64,000 bases of DNA from Candidatus Gastranaerophilales bacterium. GTDB taxonomy: Bacteria > Cyanobacteriota > Vampirovibrionia > Gastranaerophilales > Gastranaerophilaceae. Position numbers and translations under genes: made by a program. Below, piece after piece: positions 44,761-55,231 of this stretch. Numbering within the stretch: position 1 is the stretch's first letter; every line of letters starts with the position of its first letter. The stretch lies in assembly GCA_944325705.1 (NCBI GenBank), contig CALVBB010000006.1, positions 1-64,000 of the forward strand, written 5' to 3'. The notes under the pieces are model-generated. The model was not told the DNA's origin. It saw only the letters and a program-made list of their open reading frames with translations, and made no database searches.

Positions 44761-45850
44761 GTTTTTCTATATAATTTTTTGTTTTTTCTCTTATTTTGCT
44801 ATCAACGTCAAATATTTCATCAATAGTCGGATTTTTTATTACTTCGTGTTCATCAAAGATTTTTTTTGTGATTTCGTAAATCTGATATAAATTTATTTTC
44901 CCGTCGAGGAAGGCAAATACGGCTTCTTCATTTGCCGCATTAAGGCATGCTGTTGCGGTGCCGCCGAGTTTACCGGCTTTGTAGGCTAATTTTACGGTTG
45001 GGAATTTTTCAAAATCAGGTTTTTCAAAATCAAGCCGCGCGATTTCTGCAAAACTGAAGCTTCTGGATTTAATCCCTTCATAGCGTTCAGGGTATGTGAT
45101 TGCGTATTGTATAGGAATGTGCATACTCGGCAAACCTAATTGCGCAATTACGCTGCCGTCCTTGTATTCAATTGCGGAATGCACAACACTCTGCGGATGA
45201 ACCACAACTTCAATATCATCATAGTCAAATCCGAAAAGATGATGGGCTTCTATAATTTCCAATCCCTTATTCATCAGTGTTGCACTATCGACCGTAATTT
45301 TTTTACCCATGTGCCACCGCGGGTGTGAAAGCGCCTCTTTTACAGTGGCTTTTTTCATTTCCTCAATTGTTTTATGCAGAAATGGACCGCCGCTTGCTGT
45401 GATAATTAATTTATCAACCTGATTAATGTCTTTGATACACTGATGAATGGCACAGTGTTCGCTGTCTACAGGAATAATTTTAACCCCGTGTTTGCGTGCG
45501 GCTTCCATTACAATGTCGCCTGCCATAACGAGGGTTTCTTTATTGGCTAAGGCAATATCAATACCGTTTTCAATGGCCTTTAACGTTGGTTTAAGTCCGA
45601 TTTTACCTGAGCAGGCAACTAGGATTATATCGTTTTCTTTGTCGTTGCAAATCCTATCAAGTCCTTCTTCTCCGAGAACCGTATATTTTGGCTTGAATTT
45701 TTCTGCCTGTTTTTCTAATAATTCTTTATTGTGTCCGCCCGCAAGTGCAATAATTTCAAATTTGTCGTGAAGTTTTTCAATAACTTCCAGCGCCTGAGTT
45801 CCGATTGAGCCTGTCGAGCCAATAATGCTTATTTTTCTCTTCTTTTCCAT
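44747..45850 (-). CDS. dxr: 1-deoxy-D-xylulose 5-phosphate reductoisomerase
   Basis: 367 residues from the ATG at 45850 (MEKKRKISIIGSTGSIGTQA), where TATAAT ends 6 bases upstream. ISIIGSTGSIGTQALEVI binds NADPH, VDSEHCAIHQ and ASGGPFLHKTIEEM are the metal and substrate motifs, and LNAANEEAVFAFL closes the site. Second step of the MEP pathway; ispE is at 14.4 kb. Confidence 0.95.
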   Translation of the reverse strand: MEKKRKISIIGSTGSIGTQALEVIEKLHDKFEIIALAGGHNKELLEKQAEKFKPKYTVLGEEGLDRICNDKENDIILVACSGKIGLKPTLKAIENGIDIALANKETLVMAGDIVMEAARKHGVKIIPVDSEHCAIHQCIKDINQVDKLIITASGGPFLHKTIEEMKKATVKEALSHPRWHMGKKITVDSATLMNKGLEIIEAHHLFGFDYDDIEVVVHPQSVVHSAIEYKDGSVIAQLGLPSMHIPIQYAITYPERYEGIKSRSFSFAEIARLDFEKPDFEKFPTVKLAYKAGKLGGTATACLNAANEEAVFAFLDGKINLYQIYEITKKIFDEHEVIKNPTIDEIFDVDSKIREKTKNYIEKLNQA

Positions 45851-45875
45851 AGGTTTATTATATAACAAACATATC

Positions 45876-45904
45876 TTGAATAAATTTGAAAAATAGCTTA
45901 TAAT
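45876..45904 (+). promoter_or_regulatory. Promoter of module C
   Basis: TTGAAT (45876-45881), 17-base spacer, TATAAT (45899-45904), upstream of hairpin element 7. Confidence 0.75.
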
Positions 45905-45938
45905 AAAAAGGCAGAAGAAAATTCTTATGCCGGAAGAT

Positions 45939-46015
45939 TTTTAAAAGTAAATAAAAAACTTTTTTCGGGCATGCTCCCGCTATCGCCTCAAAAAGTTTTT
46001 TATTTACTTTTAAAA
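45939..46015 (+). repeat. Hairpin element 7 (module C), 26-bp perfect stem
   Basis: 45939-45964 is the exact complement of 45990-46015 (arm includes GTAAATAAAAAACTTTTT). The loop is shortened to CGGGCATGCTCCCGCTATCG then CCTC, with one GCTCCCGCT unit. The leader ORF starts 41 bases later. Confidence 0.9.
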
Positions 46016-46056
46016 GAGAGAAACGCAACAGTAAAGCAAAGAAAGGGGACTAAACG

Positions 46057-46104
46057 ATGGAAAACGTAAGAATAGCAATGGTTTCCGGGGGGGGGGGCAA
46101 GTAG
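46057..46104 (+). CDS. Module C leader ORF with poly-G tract (15 codons as written)
   Basis: GAAAGGGGACTAAACGATG start; reads MENVRIAMVSGGGGK then stop. With 10 or 13 G the same start would instead continue as ASSLSSLTGTEQGIQATENC and stay open into the pilin C frame to 47122. Confidence 0.5.
   Translation: MENVRIAMVSGGGGK
46087..46097 (+). repeat. Homopolymeric G11 tract, module C
   Basis: Eleven G followed by the invariant tag CAAGTAGTTTAAGCTCC. The count sets whether the leader ORF and the pilin C frame are joined. Confidence 0.85.
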
Positions 46105-46202
46105 TTTAAGCTCCTTAACCGGCACAGAGCAAGGGATACAGGCAACCGAGAATTGCAAAGCCTTAAGCTGGTGTGCCTTTTGGCGATGTCTGCTTGAAAG
46201 AA

Positions 46203-46290
46203 AATCCCCCATACCCCCATTTAAAAAAGGGGTAGTATCAAAGACCTCCCTTTGTAATGGAGGTGGAGCGCAGCACCAGAGGGTTATAAT
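46203..46290 (+). repeat. Dispersed-repeat sequence within the module C leader
   Basis: Small palindromes TACCCC...GGGGTA and ACCTCC...GGAGGT lie between the G-tract and pilin C. They are of the same general kind as the repeats near gatA and inside priA. They contain no stop in the pilin C frame. Confidence 0.4.
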
Positions 46291-46318
46291 AAAAAATCAC
46301 CCTTTACATCACCCAGCC

Positions 46319-47122
46319 TTGGATTATTCGGGATGTTCGAAAACGTTGAGTTTTCGAACACCTTACGGGCTAACACCCTACCGAAAATCCGCTTTTACCC
46401 TCGCGGAGGTTCTTATCACCATTGGAATTATCGGCATAGTCGCCGCGATGACGCTGCCGGCGCTTATCCAGAAAAATCAAGAAACAGAACTTACAACAAG
46501 AGCAAAGCGTATGTATTCTGAAATAAGTCAGGCAATAAAGCTTTATGAAGCTCAAAACGGAACCCCTGGTGAACTACGAGGGCTTTTTGAAGCTAAAAAC
46601 GGTGTTTCAAATTCAGGTCAGCTTGCCGAAGATTTTGCAAAGTATTTTAATGGAGCCAAAGTCTGTAAGAAAAAAACTGACAGAGGCTGCAGCGAATACT
46701 TCTATACACTTGAATATTCTATACCTTATGTTGATTCTGAGGGTAATCTTACGGCAAGATCGTTCAGTAATCCAAAGATAATATTAAATGACGGTATTGT
46801 TATTGGAGTAAATCAGGCAAATGGATGCGGTATAAAGGTTACAGAGGAAAAACATGATGCAAACGGTCGTCCTGTAACTGATGCCGATGGTAATCCTGTA
46901 ATGAGCACATGGTATACTGCGTGTACTTGGCTTTATATTGATACAAACGGCCCGAAAAAACCTAATAAGTATGGTATGGATGCCTTTGAACTGGAAGTGC
47001 ACCCTGAAAAGTTAACAGTCGGCAGCGCTGCTCTAACCGGCAGAGATAGTCTGAAGAGTCTGTTGACAAACGGTAAGTTGAAATATACAAATTACAAAGT
47101 GGGCGAAAAAATGGAATTTTAA
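46319..47122 (+). CDS. Type IV pilin-like protein (module C pilin)
   Basis: The frame to 47122 encodes SAFTLAEVLITIGIIGIVAA, a class III prepilin segment, then a globular body with paired Cys and IDTNGPKKPNKYGMDAFELE, ending TNYKVGEKMEF like pilin D and the module B fragment. The start is unclear: no ATG and no ribosome site. The TTG at 46319 is only the first possible start after a frame open since the G-tract at 46097. Residues 1-27 are encoded partly by a repeat hairpin (46334-46360). Expression may depend on fusion to the leader ORF. Confidence 0.75.
   Translation: MDYSGCSKTLSFRTPYGLTPYRKSAFTLAEVLITIGIIGIVAAMTLPALIQKNQETELTTRAKRMYSEISQAIKLYEAQNGTPGELRGLFEAKNGVSNSGQLAEDFAKYFNGAKVCKKKTDRGCSEYFYTLEYSIPYVDSEGNLTARSFSNPKIILNDGIVIGVNQANGCGIKVTEEKHDANGRPVTDADGNPVMSTWYTACTWLYIDTNGPKKPNKYGMDAFELEVHPEKLTVGSAALTGRDSLKSLLTNGKLKYTNYKVGEKMEF
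46334..46360 (+). repeat. Hairpin inside the pilin C N-terminal coding region
   Basis: TGTTCGAAAAC (46334-46344) pairs with GTTTTCGAACA (46350-46360) around GTTGA. The centre AAAAC-GTTGAG-TTTT resembles the hairpin at 32846-32869, whose outer arms differ. Confidence 0.65.
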
Positions 47123-47169
47123 CTTATCGGTTTAATCTGTTTTACCGCAACGAGAATATTTTGAGGCGC

Positions 47170-47203
47170 AAAAGGGCGGGCTTTTTTATAAAGCCCGCCC
47201 TAT
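47170..47203. terminator. Bidirectional terminator between pilin C and the SIMPL gene
   Basis: GGGCGGGCTT (47174-47183) and AAGCCCGCCC (47191-47200), GC-rich 10-bp stem flanked by A and T runs. Confidence 0.85.
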
Positions 47204-47219
47204 AAATTTCAAATTTGTT

Positions 47220-47966
47220 TTATTTCACAAAATAACTTGCATTAATATTAGCATAGATTTTTATAACTCCACTCTGGATAGGAGTTGCCTCAGGTGCAGC
47301 TATGGCATCTGCCGATGCTCCGGCAACCATGTTTTTTGCCATTAAGCGATACTGAACACGTTGGTTATTTGTTGTCGAACAGCTGTTTGTGAGTGATTTA
47401 ATGCCTGTTATATAGCTTGACGAAGCTTTCAGGATTGAATCGGCTCTGGTTTTTGCTTTTTGGGCAGCAATCGCGAGAAGTTCGTTGCACTGGGCTTCAT
47501 AGTTTGAAACTGAGAAAGTTAAGTCATTAATGTTTGTAGCGCCGAGGCTGATTGCTTTGTCAATAATATTACCGGTTTTGTCTACATTTTTTGTGTGAAC
47601 TATAATGCTGTTTGAAACTTCATAGCGTTCAAAGTTTCTTTTATTTGAAGAATAGTTGTAAACCGGTACTGCGCTAAAGTCCGCTGTTTTGACGTAATCT
47701 CCGTTTTCTTTGTTTATCATAGCTTTTATTGCGGTATAAACTTTGTCTGAAATTTCTTTGTTTTCCTGAGTTGCTTTCTGGAGTGATTTAGAATCCGATG
47801 TTTTTACAGCAATATTAATCTCTACGACATCCGGAGTTAATTCTGTGTTTGCAGAAGCATCTACCGTAATATAACCACGTTCAGGCGCTGCGGCAGGCGC
47901 TGCATTTACGGTTACCATTCCTGCAAGTAATCCTGCAGCAACTGCTGCAATTAAAAATCTCTTCAT
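47220..47966 (-). CDS. SIMPL (DUF541) domain protein, exported
   Basis: 248 residues. A signal peptide (MKRFLIAAVAAGLLAGMVTV then NAAPA) is followed by one SIMPL domain, VDASANTELTPDVVEINIAV through ISLGATNINDLTFSVS and AKTRADSILKA. SIMPL proteins are periplasmic or surface oligomers with poorly known roles. It follows a small membrane protein gene by 14 bases and may be co-transcribed with it and ligA. Confidence 0.82.
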   Translation of the reverse strand: MKRFLIAAVAAGLLAGMVTVNAAPAAAPERGYITVDASANTELTPDVVEINIAVKTSDSKSLQKATQENKEISDKVYTAIKAMINKENGDYVKTADFSAVPVYNYSSNKRNFERYEVSNSIIVHTKNVDKTGNIIDKAISLGATNINDLTFSVSNYEAQCNELLAIAAQKAKTRADSILKASSSYITGIKSLTNSCSTTNNQRVQYRLMAKNMVAGASADAIAAPEATPIQSGVIKIYANINASYFVK

Positions 47967-47980
47967 AATTTCTCCTTTTC

Positions 47981-48427
47981 TTACAAATTCTTATTGTCAG
48001 TTTTTTTAGAAACTTCAGCTTCTCCGGTTTGCTCAGCTTCCTGTTTTTGTGCGAGTGTTTTAAACTCATCAGATTTCAAAATCATAGTGTTAAGCTGTCT
48101 TGCCTGAGCCTGAATTTTTATGCGTTCCATAAGACTTCTCATCTCTTCGTCGCTCAGCTGTTTAGGCCTTGCAAATGAAATAATCAGCCTGTTGTTGTTT
48201 GCTATATTATAGACCATTACGACAATTGCCCATAAGAGAATACCCTGAAAAAGATTTATGGTCGGGATTGCAATAAAGTTTGCAGAAATGTAATTCCAGA
48301 TATAAACAGCAACTTTGGCAGGGAAAATTACAAACCCCGCGGCAAGGCAGATACCTATAAAAAGTGCGGTCAAAAGTCCTCTAAATCCTGCTATCTGAAT
48401 AATTCTGGTATTGTTTTTTCTCATCAT
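47981..48427 (-). CDS. Small membrane protein, 148 aa
   Basis: Not recognised. Two hydrophobic segments (GLLTALFIGICLAAGFVIFP and INLFQGILLWAIVVMVYNIA), then a charged cytoplasmic tail with RPKQLSDEEMRSLMERIKIQ and a Glu/Lys-rich end. It lies between ligA and the SIMPL gene in the same direction (gaps of 14-18 bases). Confidence 0.65.
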   Translation of the reverse strand: MMRKNNTRIIQIAGFRGLLTALFIGICLAAGFVIFPAKVAVYIWNYISANFIAIPTINLFQGILLWAIVVMVYNIANNNRLIISFARPKQLSDEEMRSLMERIKIQAQARQLNTMILKSDEFKTLAQKQEAEQTGEAEVSKKTDNKNL

Positions 48428-48445
48428 AAATCCTTCTTAATATTC

Positions 48446-50461
<2,016 letters not shown>

Positions 50462-51298
50462 TTACATTATCATTAAAAGTTCTCTGATAACTTTTGTTGC
50501 AACTGCAGTTGATACTCCCGAAGCATCATAGTCAGGTGCAAGTTCAACAACATCCGCACCTATTATATTAAAATCTTTCAAATATTCAAACCAGCCTGCT
50601 AACTCATTAAACTGAAGCCCGCCGCTTTCAGGGGTTCCGGTACCGGACATTACGGAAGGATCCAGAACGTCAAGATCTACTGTTACAAAAATATTTTTGC
50701 CGCGCAGAACATCAAGTTCCTGATATTTAGAAATAAGAGTGTTATGTTTTTTCATAAACTCAAATTCTTCTTTCATACCGGATCTGATGCCGATTTGTTT
50801 TAGATTTTCAGGACCTGTGATTTTAGATGCGTGCCTTATGACTGCGGAATGCGACATTTCTTCTCCAAGGTATTCTTCTCTGAGGTCTGTATGGGCATCA
50901 AAGTGTACTATTGCAAGATTGTCATAAAATTTAGACACCGCTTTTACTTCAGGAAGTGTTACAAGGTGTTCGCCGCCGATACCGAAAACTTTTTTGCCGT
51001 CTTTGTAAATATCTTCAACATTCTTCTGAATAACGTCAAGGGATTTGTATGTGTTGCCGAGCGGAAGTTCCAGATCTCCAGCGTCGTGAAAGTTTACATC
51101 CTCAAGGTGTTTATCAAACCTTGGCGAGTATTCTTCCAGCCCCCAGCTGGCAAGCCTTATCTGCTCCGGTGCAAATCTTGAGCCCGGTCTGTAGGATACT
51201 GTTCCGTCAAACGGCAGCCCGAGCATTACAATTTTTGATGATTCGTAATCCGGATTCTGCCCCATCCAGTTTCTGTCTAAAAACGGCCCTGTCAACAT
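50462..51298 (-). CDS. speB: Agmatinase/ureohydrolase
   Basis: 278 residues. GGEHLVTLPEV, VHFDAHTDLR and TVDLDVLDPSVMSGTGTPES carry the His and Asp ligands of the di-manganese site. The family includes agmatinase (putrescine from agmatine) and arginase. The overall form favours agmatinase, but no speA is near. It ends 28 bases before ligA in the same direction. Confidence 0.85.
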   Translation of the reverse strand: MLTGPFLDRNWMGQNPDYESSKIVMLGLPFDGTVSYRPGSRFAPEQIRLASWGLEEYSPRFDKHLEDVNFHDAGDLELPLGNTYKSLDVIQKNVEDIYKDGKKVFGIGGEHLVTLPEVKAVSKFYDNLAIVHFDAHTDLREEYLGEEMSHSAVIRHASKITGPENLKQIGIRSGMKEEFEFMKKHNTLISKYQELDVLRGKNIFVTVDLDVLDPSVMSGTGTPESGGLQFNELAGWFEYLKDFNIIGADVVELAPDYDASGVSTAVATKVIRELLMIM

Positions 51299-51396
51299 TT
51301 TGTTTTTCTCCTTTTACAGTGAATATTTTATCACAAATTTTTCTAATAATATAATTAAACGATTGATTTTCGGATAAATAACATTAAAATACTTGT

Positions 51397-51966
51397 ATGA
51401 AAAAGTGGTTAGCGGTATTTATAATTTTATCGTCGTGTGCTTCTGCGGCGTTGGCCTCAAACGGGGTTGATTACGAGGAGGTTTACCGCACAATGGAGGT
51501 TCCGGCACACAGGTATGTTCATGATATAGACCCTGGTGAATATTACGATACCCAGAATACTACGTGGTCTCCCTATCCGCTTTTAAGGCTTACCGGCCCG
51601 CTTTATTTTAAAACTATTACGATTGAGCCCGGGTACTATGCGCTCACCCCGCGAAAATACGAAGATAACTGGTATATGCTCTTTAAAGAAGCCGGACGGA
51701 TAAAATATATTCTGCCTGTTTACGAAAGGGATATTGTGCCCGAATTATTCTACGATGAAAATCTGCCTAAGCCGAAACTCTCGCCTACACAGAAAATTCA
51801 CCTGTTTTTGCTTGACAAAATAGGAACATTTGTTCCGAGTGCCAAAAGAAAACCGGCACCGCAGACTTATCTTGAGATGACTGATCTGGATAATAATTTT
51901 GTATCAATGGTTGTCTACTGGGGAAGCCACAGGTACTATATGATTTTCCGTACAATAAACCTTTAA
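51397..51966 (+). CDS. Hypothetical exported protein, 189 aa
   Basis: Not recognised. A signal peptide (MKKWLAVFIILSSCASAALA) is followed by a beta-rich, Tyr/Pro-rich domain (YRTMEVPAHRYVHDIDPGEY; PYPLLRLTGPLYFKTITIEP). The Cys at 14 lies within the signal without a clean lipobox. TAAAAT (51385-51390) ends 6 bases before the ATG, so it is probably leaderless. It stands alone. Confidence 0.65.
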   Translation: MKKWLAVFIILSSCASAALASNGVDYEEVYRTMEVPAHRYVHDIDPGEYYDTQNTTWSPYPLLRLTGPLYFKTITIEPGYYALTPRKYEDNWYMLFKEAGRIKYILPVYERDIVPELFYDENLPKPKLSPTQKIHLFLLDKIGTFVPSAKRKPAPQTYLEMTDLDNNFVSMVVYWGSHRYYMIFRTINL

Positions 51967-52074
51967 CCTTGAGCCGTATTCCGTGTGCGGTGGGGCCAAA
52001 AACGCGGTGGTGGCTGATGTTAGAACTTAGCAGGAGGACATCAGCTTAAAGCTTTTGTGCAATAATTGCGTAAT

Positions 52075-52176
52075 TCACGTAGCCGCCTGTTTTCTGTTTT
52101 TATATGAAAACTTAAGCCCGCAAAAATGAATTGTCCGTTTGTTTCCGTTCTTTTCTTTGTAAATCAGTTTACCCAT
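52075..52176 (-). CDS. Very small protein, 33 aa
   Basis: AAGGAGTAAAAATG gives a textbook ribosome site and start on the minus strand. It reads MGKLIYKEKNGNKRTIHFCG then LKFSYKNRKQAAT and stop. HFCGLKFSYKNR resembles the short basic start of some glycosyltransferases, so it could be a relic, but the intact start argues for a real small protein. It occupies the otherwise gene-poor 51967-52326 region. Confidence 0.5.
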   Translation of the reverse strand: MGKLIYKEKNGNKRTIHFCGLKFSYKNRKQAAT

Positions 52177-52255
52177 TTTTACTCCTTAATTTAACTTTTA
52201 AATTGTATTTCTCATAAAAATATCTTATTAAACAAGAGTATATTATTATTAAATA

Positions 52256-52276
52256 TGTATTTTGTCAATAAATACA
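52256..52276. promoter_or_regulatory. Putative operator for the 52.3 kb XRE regulator
   Basis: TGTATTT (52256-52262) and AAATACA (52270-52276) with 7 bases between. A further TGTATTTACA lies close to the gene start, so this is a likely autoregulatory site. Confidence 0.5.
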
Positions 52277-52326
52277 AATATAAAGGTATAACATTTTCTG
52301 TCAAATGTATTTACAATTGATAAGTT

Positions 52327-52656
52327 ATGGATAAGCCTTCAAATACATTAAATCTTTTCGGAAGCCGCGTGAAGGAACTGCGTAAAGCAAAGAAGATTAC
52401 TCAGGAAAAACTTGCGGAATTAATCGGGGTAGAGCAGCAGCAAATCTGCCGTATTGAAAAAGGCGGATGCTTTACAACTATGGAAACGCTTGAAAAAATG
52501 GCAGAGGCACTTGATGTTCCGGTGGATGAACTTTTTAATTTTGCTCATCACAACGAAACAGACGCCCTTTTAGCGGAACTCAATATGCTCCTTAAAAAAG
52601 CGTCTGCATCTCAAATTAAGCTTATTTACCGGATAGTAAATGACATATTAAAATAA
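52327..52656 (+). CDS. XRE-family regulator, 109 aa
   Basis: FGSRVKELRKAKKITQEKLA and EQQQICRIEKGGCFTTMETL form a Cro/C1-type helix-turn-helix, followed by a helical tail (LLAELNMLLKKASASQIKLI) for oligomerisation. No Shine-Dalgarno; a TACAAT lies 9 bases before the ATG. It converges on the 52658-53044 gene with 1 base between. Target not evident beyond its own operator. Confidence 0.85.
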   Translation: MDKPSNTLNLFGSRVKELRKAKKITQEKLAELIGVEQQQICRIEKGGCFTTMETLEKMAEALDVPVDELFNFAHHNETDALLAELNMLLKKASASQIKLIYRIVNDILK

Positions 52657-52657
52657 A

Positions 52658-53044
52658 TTATTCTTCAGTGTCCTCATCCTCGCTGTCATCTTCATCGGTT
52701 TTGATTTTGTCGACAACCATTTTTGCCATTTCTTTTGCAATAATTCTCTGGGTTGCCTCAGGACAGTTTTGAAGCATGTTCATTGCTGTTCTGACGGTTG
52801 AATCAATATCATACCAGCGGCCTTTTCTGTTGTCATCCAGCCCTGAACCTACTGCATTGATAATGTCTTCTACTGCTTCATATTTTTCATCTTCAATATT
52901 GTGCTCGATAATGATTTTAATTAAATTAAGTGCAATCTTGATTTGAGTTTCATCATCGCTGTGTTCTAAAGTTTCAATTGCCTGTGATAATACAGGATCT
53001 TTGTCATACCAGCGTCTGCGCTGATTTGAGTATTCTTCTTTCAT
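52658..53044 (-). CDS. Hypothetical acidic protein with internal duplication
   Basis: 128 residues. Two copies of one helical unit are visible: RRWYDKDPVLSQAIETLEHS (about 10-29) and GRWYDIDSTVRTAMNMLQNC (about 76-95), each followed by a second helix. The tail is DE-rich (DEDDSEDEDTEE). It has the look of a small Armadillo/HEAT-like or recently duplicated domain. No known family. It follows fixX-like with 20 bases between. Confidence 0.65.
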   Translation of the reverse strand: MKEEYSNQRRRWYDKDPVLSQAIETLEHSDDETQIKIALNLIKIIIEHNIEDEKYEAVEDIINAVGSGLDDNRKGRWYDIDSTVRTAMNMLQNCPEATQRIIAKEMAKMVVDKIKTDEDDSEDEDTEE

Positions 53045-53064
53045 AACTGTCTCCTTTATATAAT

Positions 53065-53358
53065 CTAACCATTCTTAAATATTACACCCTTAGTTCCTTT
53101 CGGATATTCCCAGCCGAGGCTCTTCTGTTCGCAGGCAATTCTGCATGCGCCGCACTCAAGGCAGTTTTCGTATTTGACAAGAAGCTTCTGCTCCTCCTCA
53201 AGCCATTCATAGACGCCTGCCGGACATACCCTTTCGCAGATTTTTGATTTACAAATTTTGCACTTCTCCATATCCGGTTTAAGGTGGGAAGCTTCGTCAG
53301 TATTGTATTTTAGTGTTGATAGTTTATCTTCTATTGTCATTTTATTAAAATTCCCCAC
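53065..53358 (-). CDS. fixX: Ferredoxin-like protein (FixX type)
   Basis: 97 residues. CLECGACRIACEQ is an intact [4Fe-4S] motif; the earlier CKICKSKICERVCPAG is irregular, as in FixX. Its start overlaps the fixC-like stop by 22 bases. FixX passes electrons between FixC and quinone or partner proteins. Confidence 0.82.
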   Translation of the reverse strand: MGNFNKMTIEDKLSTLKYNTDEASHLKPDMEKCKICKSKICERVCPAGVYEWLEEEQKLLVKYENCLECGACRIACEQKSLGWEYPKGTKGVIFKNG

Positions 53359-54653
53359 AACAATTTAACCGCATACCAGAAATCTTTCAAGATTTGTATG
53401 AACTTTCTTTCTTTAAAGTAACTTATAATAAACCGTCTGTAAAGTTCCCGTTTCGGAGTGCTGTTTACCGAGGTGAACATTTCAAAGAAAGCGTTAATTT
53501 TTCTGAGATAGTAATCCAGATAAGAATTTTTCTGAATATGGATAACCTCCATCAAATCTCTATAGGTCTGCAAATCTTTTATAACAAAAGTTTTTTCCAG
53601 CTCCTGTCTGTAGCGGATTAGCGAATTTTCGCTAAAATCTCCTTTAGAAAGTGCCACAACTGCGGTTTCACCGGCAAGTTTCCCGCTAATCATCGCGAGG
53701 TTGGTGCCTTCCCAGTGCATGTTGTTAACGAGCATTGCCGCATCTCCGGCAACCATTACGCCTGCACCGCAGAGTTCCGGAATTTTTTTACATCCGCCTT
53801 CCGGTATAAGGTGGGCTGAATATTCAAGCAGTTCTCCGTCTTTAATCAGAGGAGCAATTGCGGGATGGGTTTTAAGTTTATCCAGAAGTTCGTAAGGGCG
53901 TTTTGACCCCTTATCTTCAAACTCGTCGAGGGTTACGCCAAGTCCTAGTGTCAGGGTCTCTTTATTGGTGTACATAAACCCGAGCCCGAGTTTGCCGAGC
54001 ATCGGCCCTCCGAAAATTTCGTAAATACAACCCTCATCATCTGAAAGGTTAAATCTGTCATTAATTTTTTCTCTGCTGAGTTTATAAACCTCTTTTACGC
54101 TTACCGCAGCATCTTTCGGCTCAATATCATTTCTAAGTCCTATCTGGCGTGCGAGAAGCGAGTTTACCCCGTCTGCAAGCACCACAATATCTGCGTAATA
54201 ATCCTCAAGTTCTGTTTTTACTCCGACAACGGCTTCATTTTCCACGATAAGTTCCCGGACAACCGTTTCTTCAACAAGAATTACCCCTTCTTTTTTTGCT
54301 TCTTCTGCCATCCAGCGGTCAAATTTTCCGCGTATAACAGAATAACTTACGGCATCATCGTGTTTTTTGCGGTATGAAACAACTGTTGCATCATCTTCGC
54401 CGAGAATGGCATATTTATGCTCAATACTTTTTCTCTCAACTGGGGCAGATTGTTCAAAATCCGGAAAAATTTCCCGCGTAGGCTGTGCGTAAATTGCTCC
54501 GCCAAAGACATTTTTGCTTCCTGAAAACTTTCCGCGTTCAATAAGCACCACCTCGTGTCCGGCTCTTGCAATTGTAACCGCGCAGGCAATACCGGCAGGA
54601 CCGCCGCCGACAACAATAACCTCTGTTTTGTTTTCTTCCCGAATATCCGACAT
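53337..54653 (-). CDS. fixC: FixC-like FAD-dependent oxidoreductase
   Basis: 438 residues from the ATG at 54653 (MSDIREENKTEVIVVGGGPA), with AGGGAAG upstream. VIVVGGGPAGIACAVTIARA binds FAD; the body resembles ETF-quinone oxidoreductase/FixC. With FixX it would take electrons from an electron-transfer flavoprotein (FixAB/EtfAB), but no etf genes are in the window. Divergent from rsmD. Confidence 0.85.
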   Translation of the reverse strand: MSDIREENKTEVIVVGGGPAGIACAVTIARAGHEVVLIERGKFSGSKNVFGGAIYAQPTREIFPDFEQSAPVERKSIEHKYAILGEDDATVVSYRKKHDDAVSYSVIRGKFDRWMAEEAKKEGVILVEETVVRELIVENEAVVGVKTELEDYYADIVVLADGVNSLLARQIGLRNDIEPKDAAVSVKEVYKLSREKINDRFNLSDDEGCIYEIFGGPMLGKLGLGFMYTNKETLTLGLGVTLDEFEDKGSKRPYELLDKLKTHPAIAPLIKDGELLEYSAHLIPEGGCKKIPELCGAGVMVAGDAAMLVNNMHWEGTNLAMISGKLAGETAVVALSKGDFSENSLIRYRQELEKTFVIKDLQTYRDLMEVIHIQKNSYLDYYLRKINAFFEMFTSVNSTPKRELYRRFIISYFKERKFIQILKDFWYAVKLLWGILIK

Positions 54654-54709
54654 ATTTCTTCCCTGAGGATAATTATACACTAAAACGTGTTCGTTGTAAA
54701 ATAGTTAAT

Positions 54710-55231
54710 ATGAATATCACAGCGGGTAAATTTAAAGGACGTAAAATTATAGCTCCGGATGAAAAGATTACACGCCCTACGCTTTCAAAAGTCAGGATGA
54801 GCGTATTTAATACTCTGCAGTCAATGATTGACTTTGAAGGTTCCAGCTTTCTTGATATGTTTGCCGGCTCGGGGATTATGGCGCTGGAGGCTATGTCGCG
54901 CGGATTCTCGTATGCTGTTGCAATTGAAAAACACCCTAAAGTAATTCAGGTTATCAAATCAAACTATAAAAATTTTTCGCCTGCACCTTTGCTAATCCAT
55001 GGTGACAGTCTGAAAGCTGCTGCGCTTCTAGATAGGAAATTTGATGTAATTTATATAGATCCGCCCTATTATGCGGGTGTTTATGAAGCAAGTTTAAATG
55101 CTGTCAAAAATATCGCCGGCGGAATTGTTGTGATTGAACATGTTACTGATGTAGACTTTACAGATTTTGAGCTTATTAAACAGAAAAAATACAGTGATAA
55201 ATTTATAACCTATATAATAAAAAAAGGTTAA
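54710..55231 (+). CDS. rsmD: 16S rRNA m2G966 methyltransferase
   Basis: 173 residues. MNITAGKFKGRKIIAPDEKI, FLDMFAGSGIMALEAMSRGF (SAM site) and VIYIDPPYYAG (NPPY-type catalytic motif) identify RsmD. TAAAAT (54697-54702) ends 7 bases before the ATG, so the mRNA is probably leaderless. Confidence 0.93.
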   Translation: MNITAGKFKGRKIIAPDEKITRPTLSKVRMSVFNTLQSMIDFEGSSFLDMFAGSGIMALEAMSRGFSYAVAIEKHPKVIQVIKSNYKNFSPAPLLIHGDSLKAAALLDRKFDVIYIDPPYYAGVYEASLNAVKNIAGGIVVIEHVTDVDFTDFELIKQKKYSDKFITYIIKKG

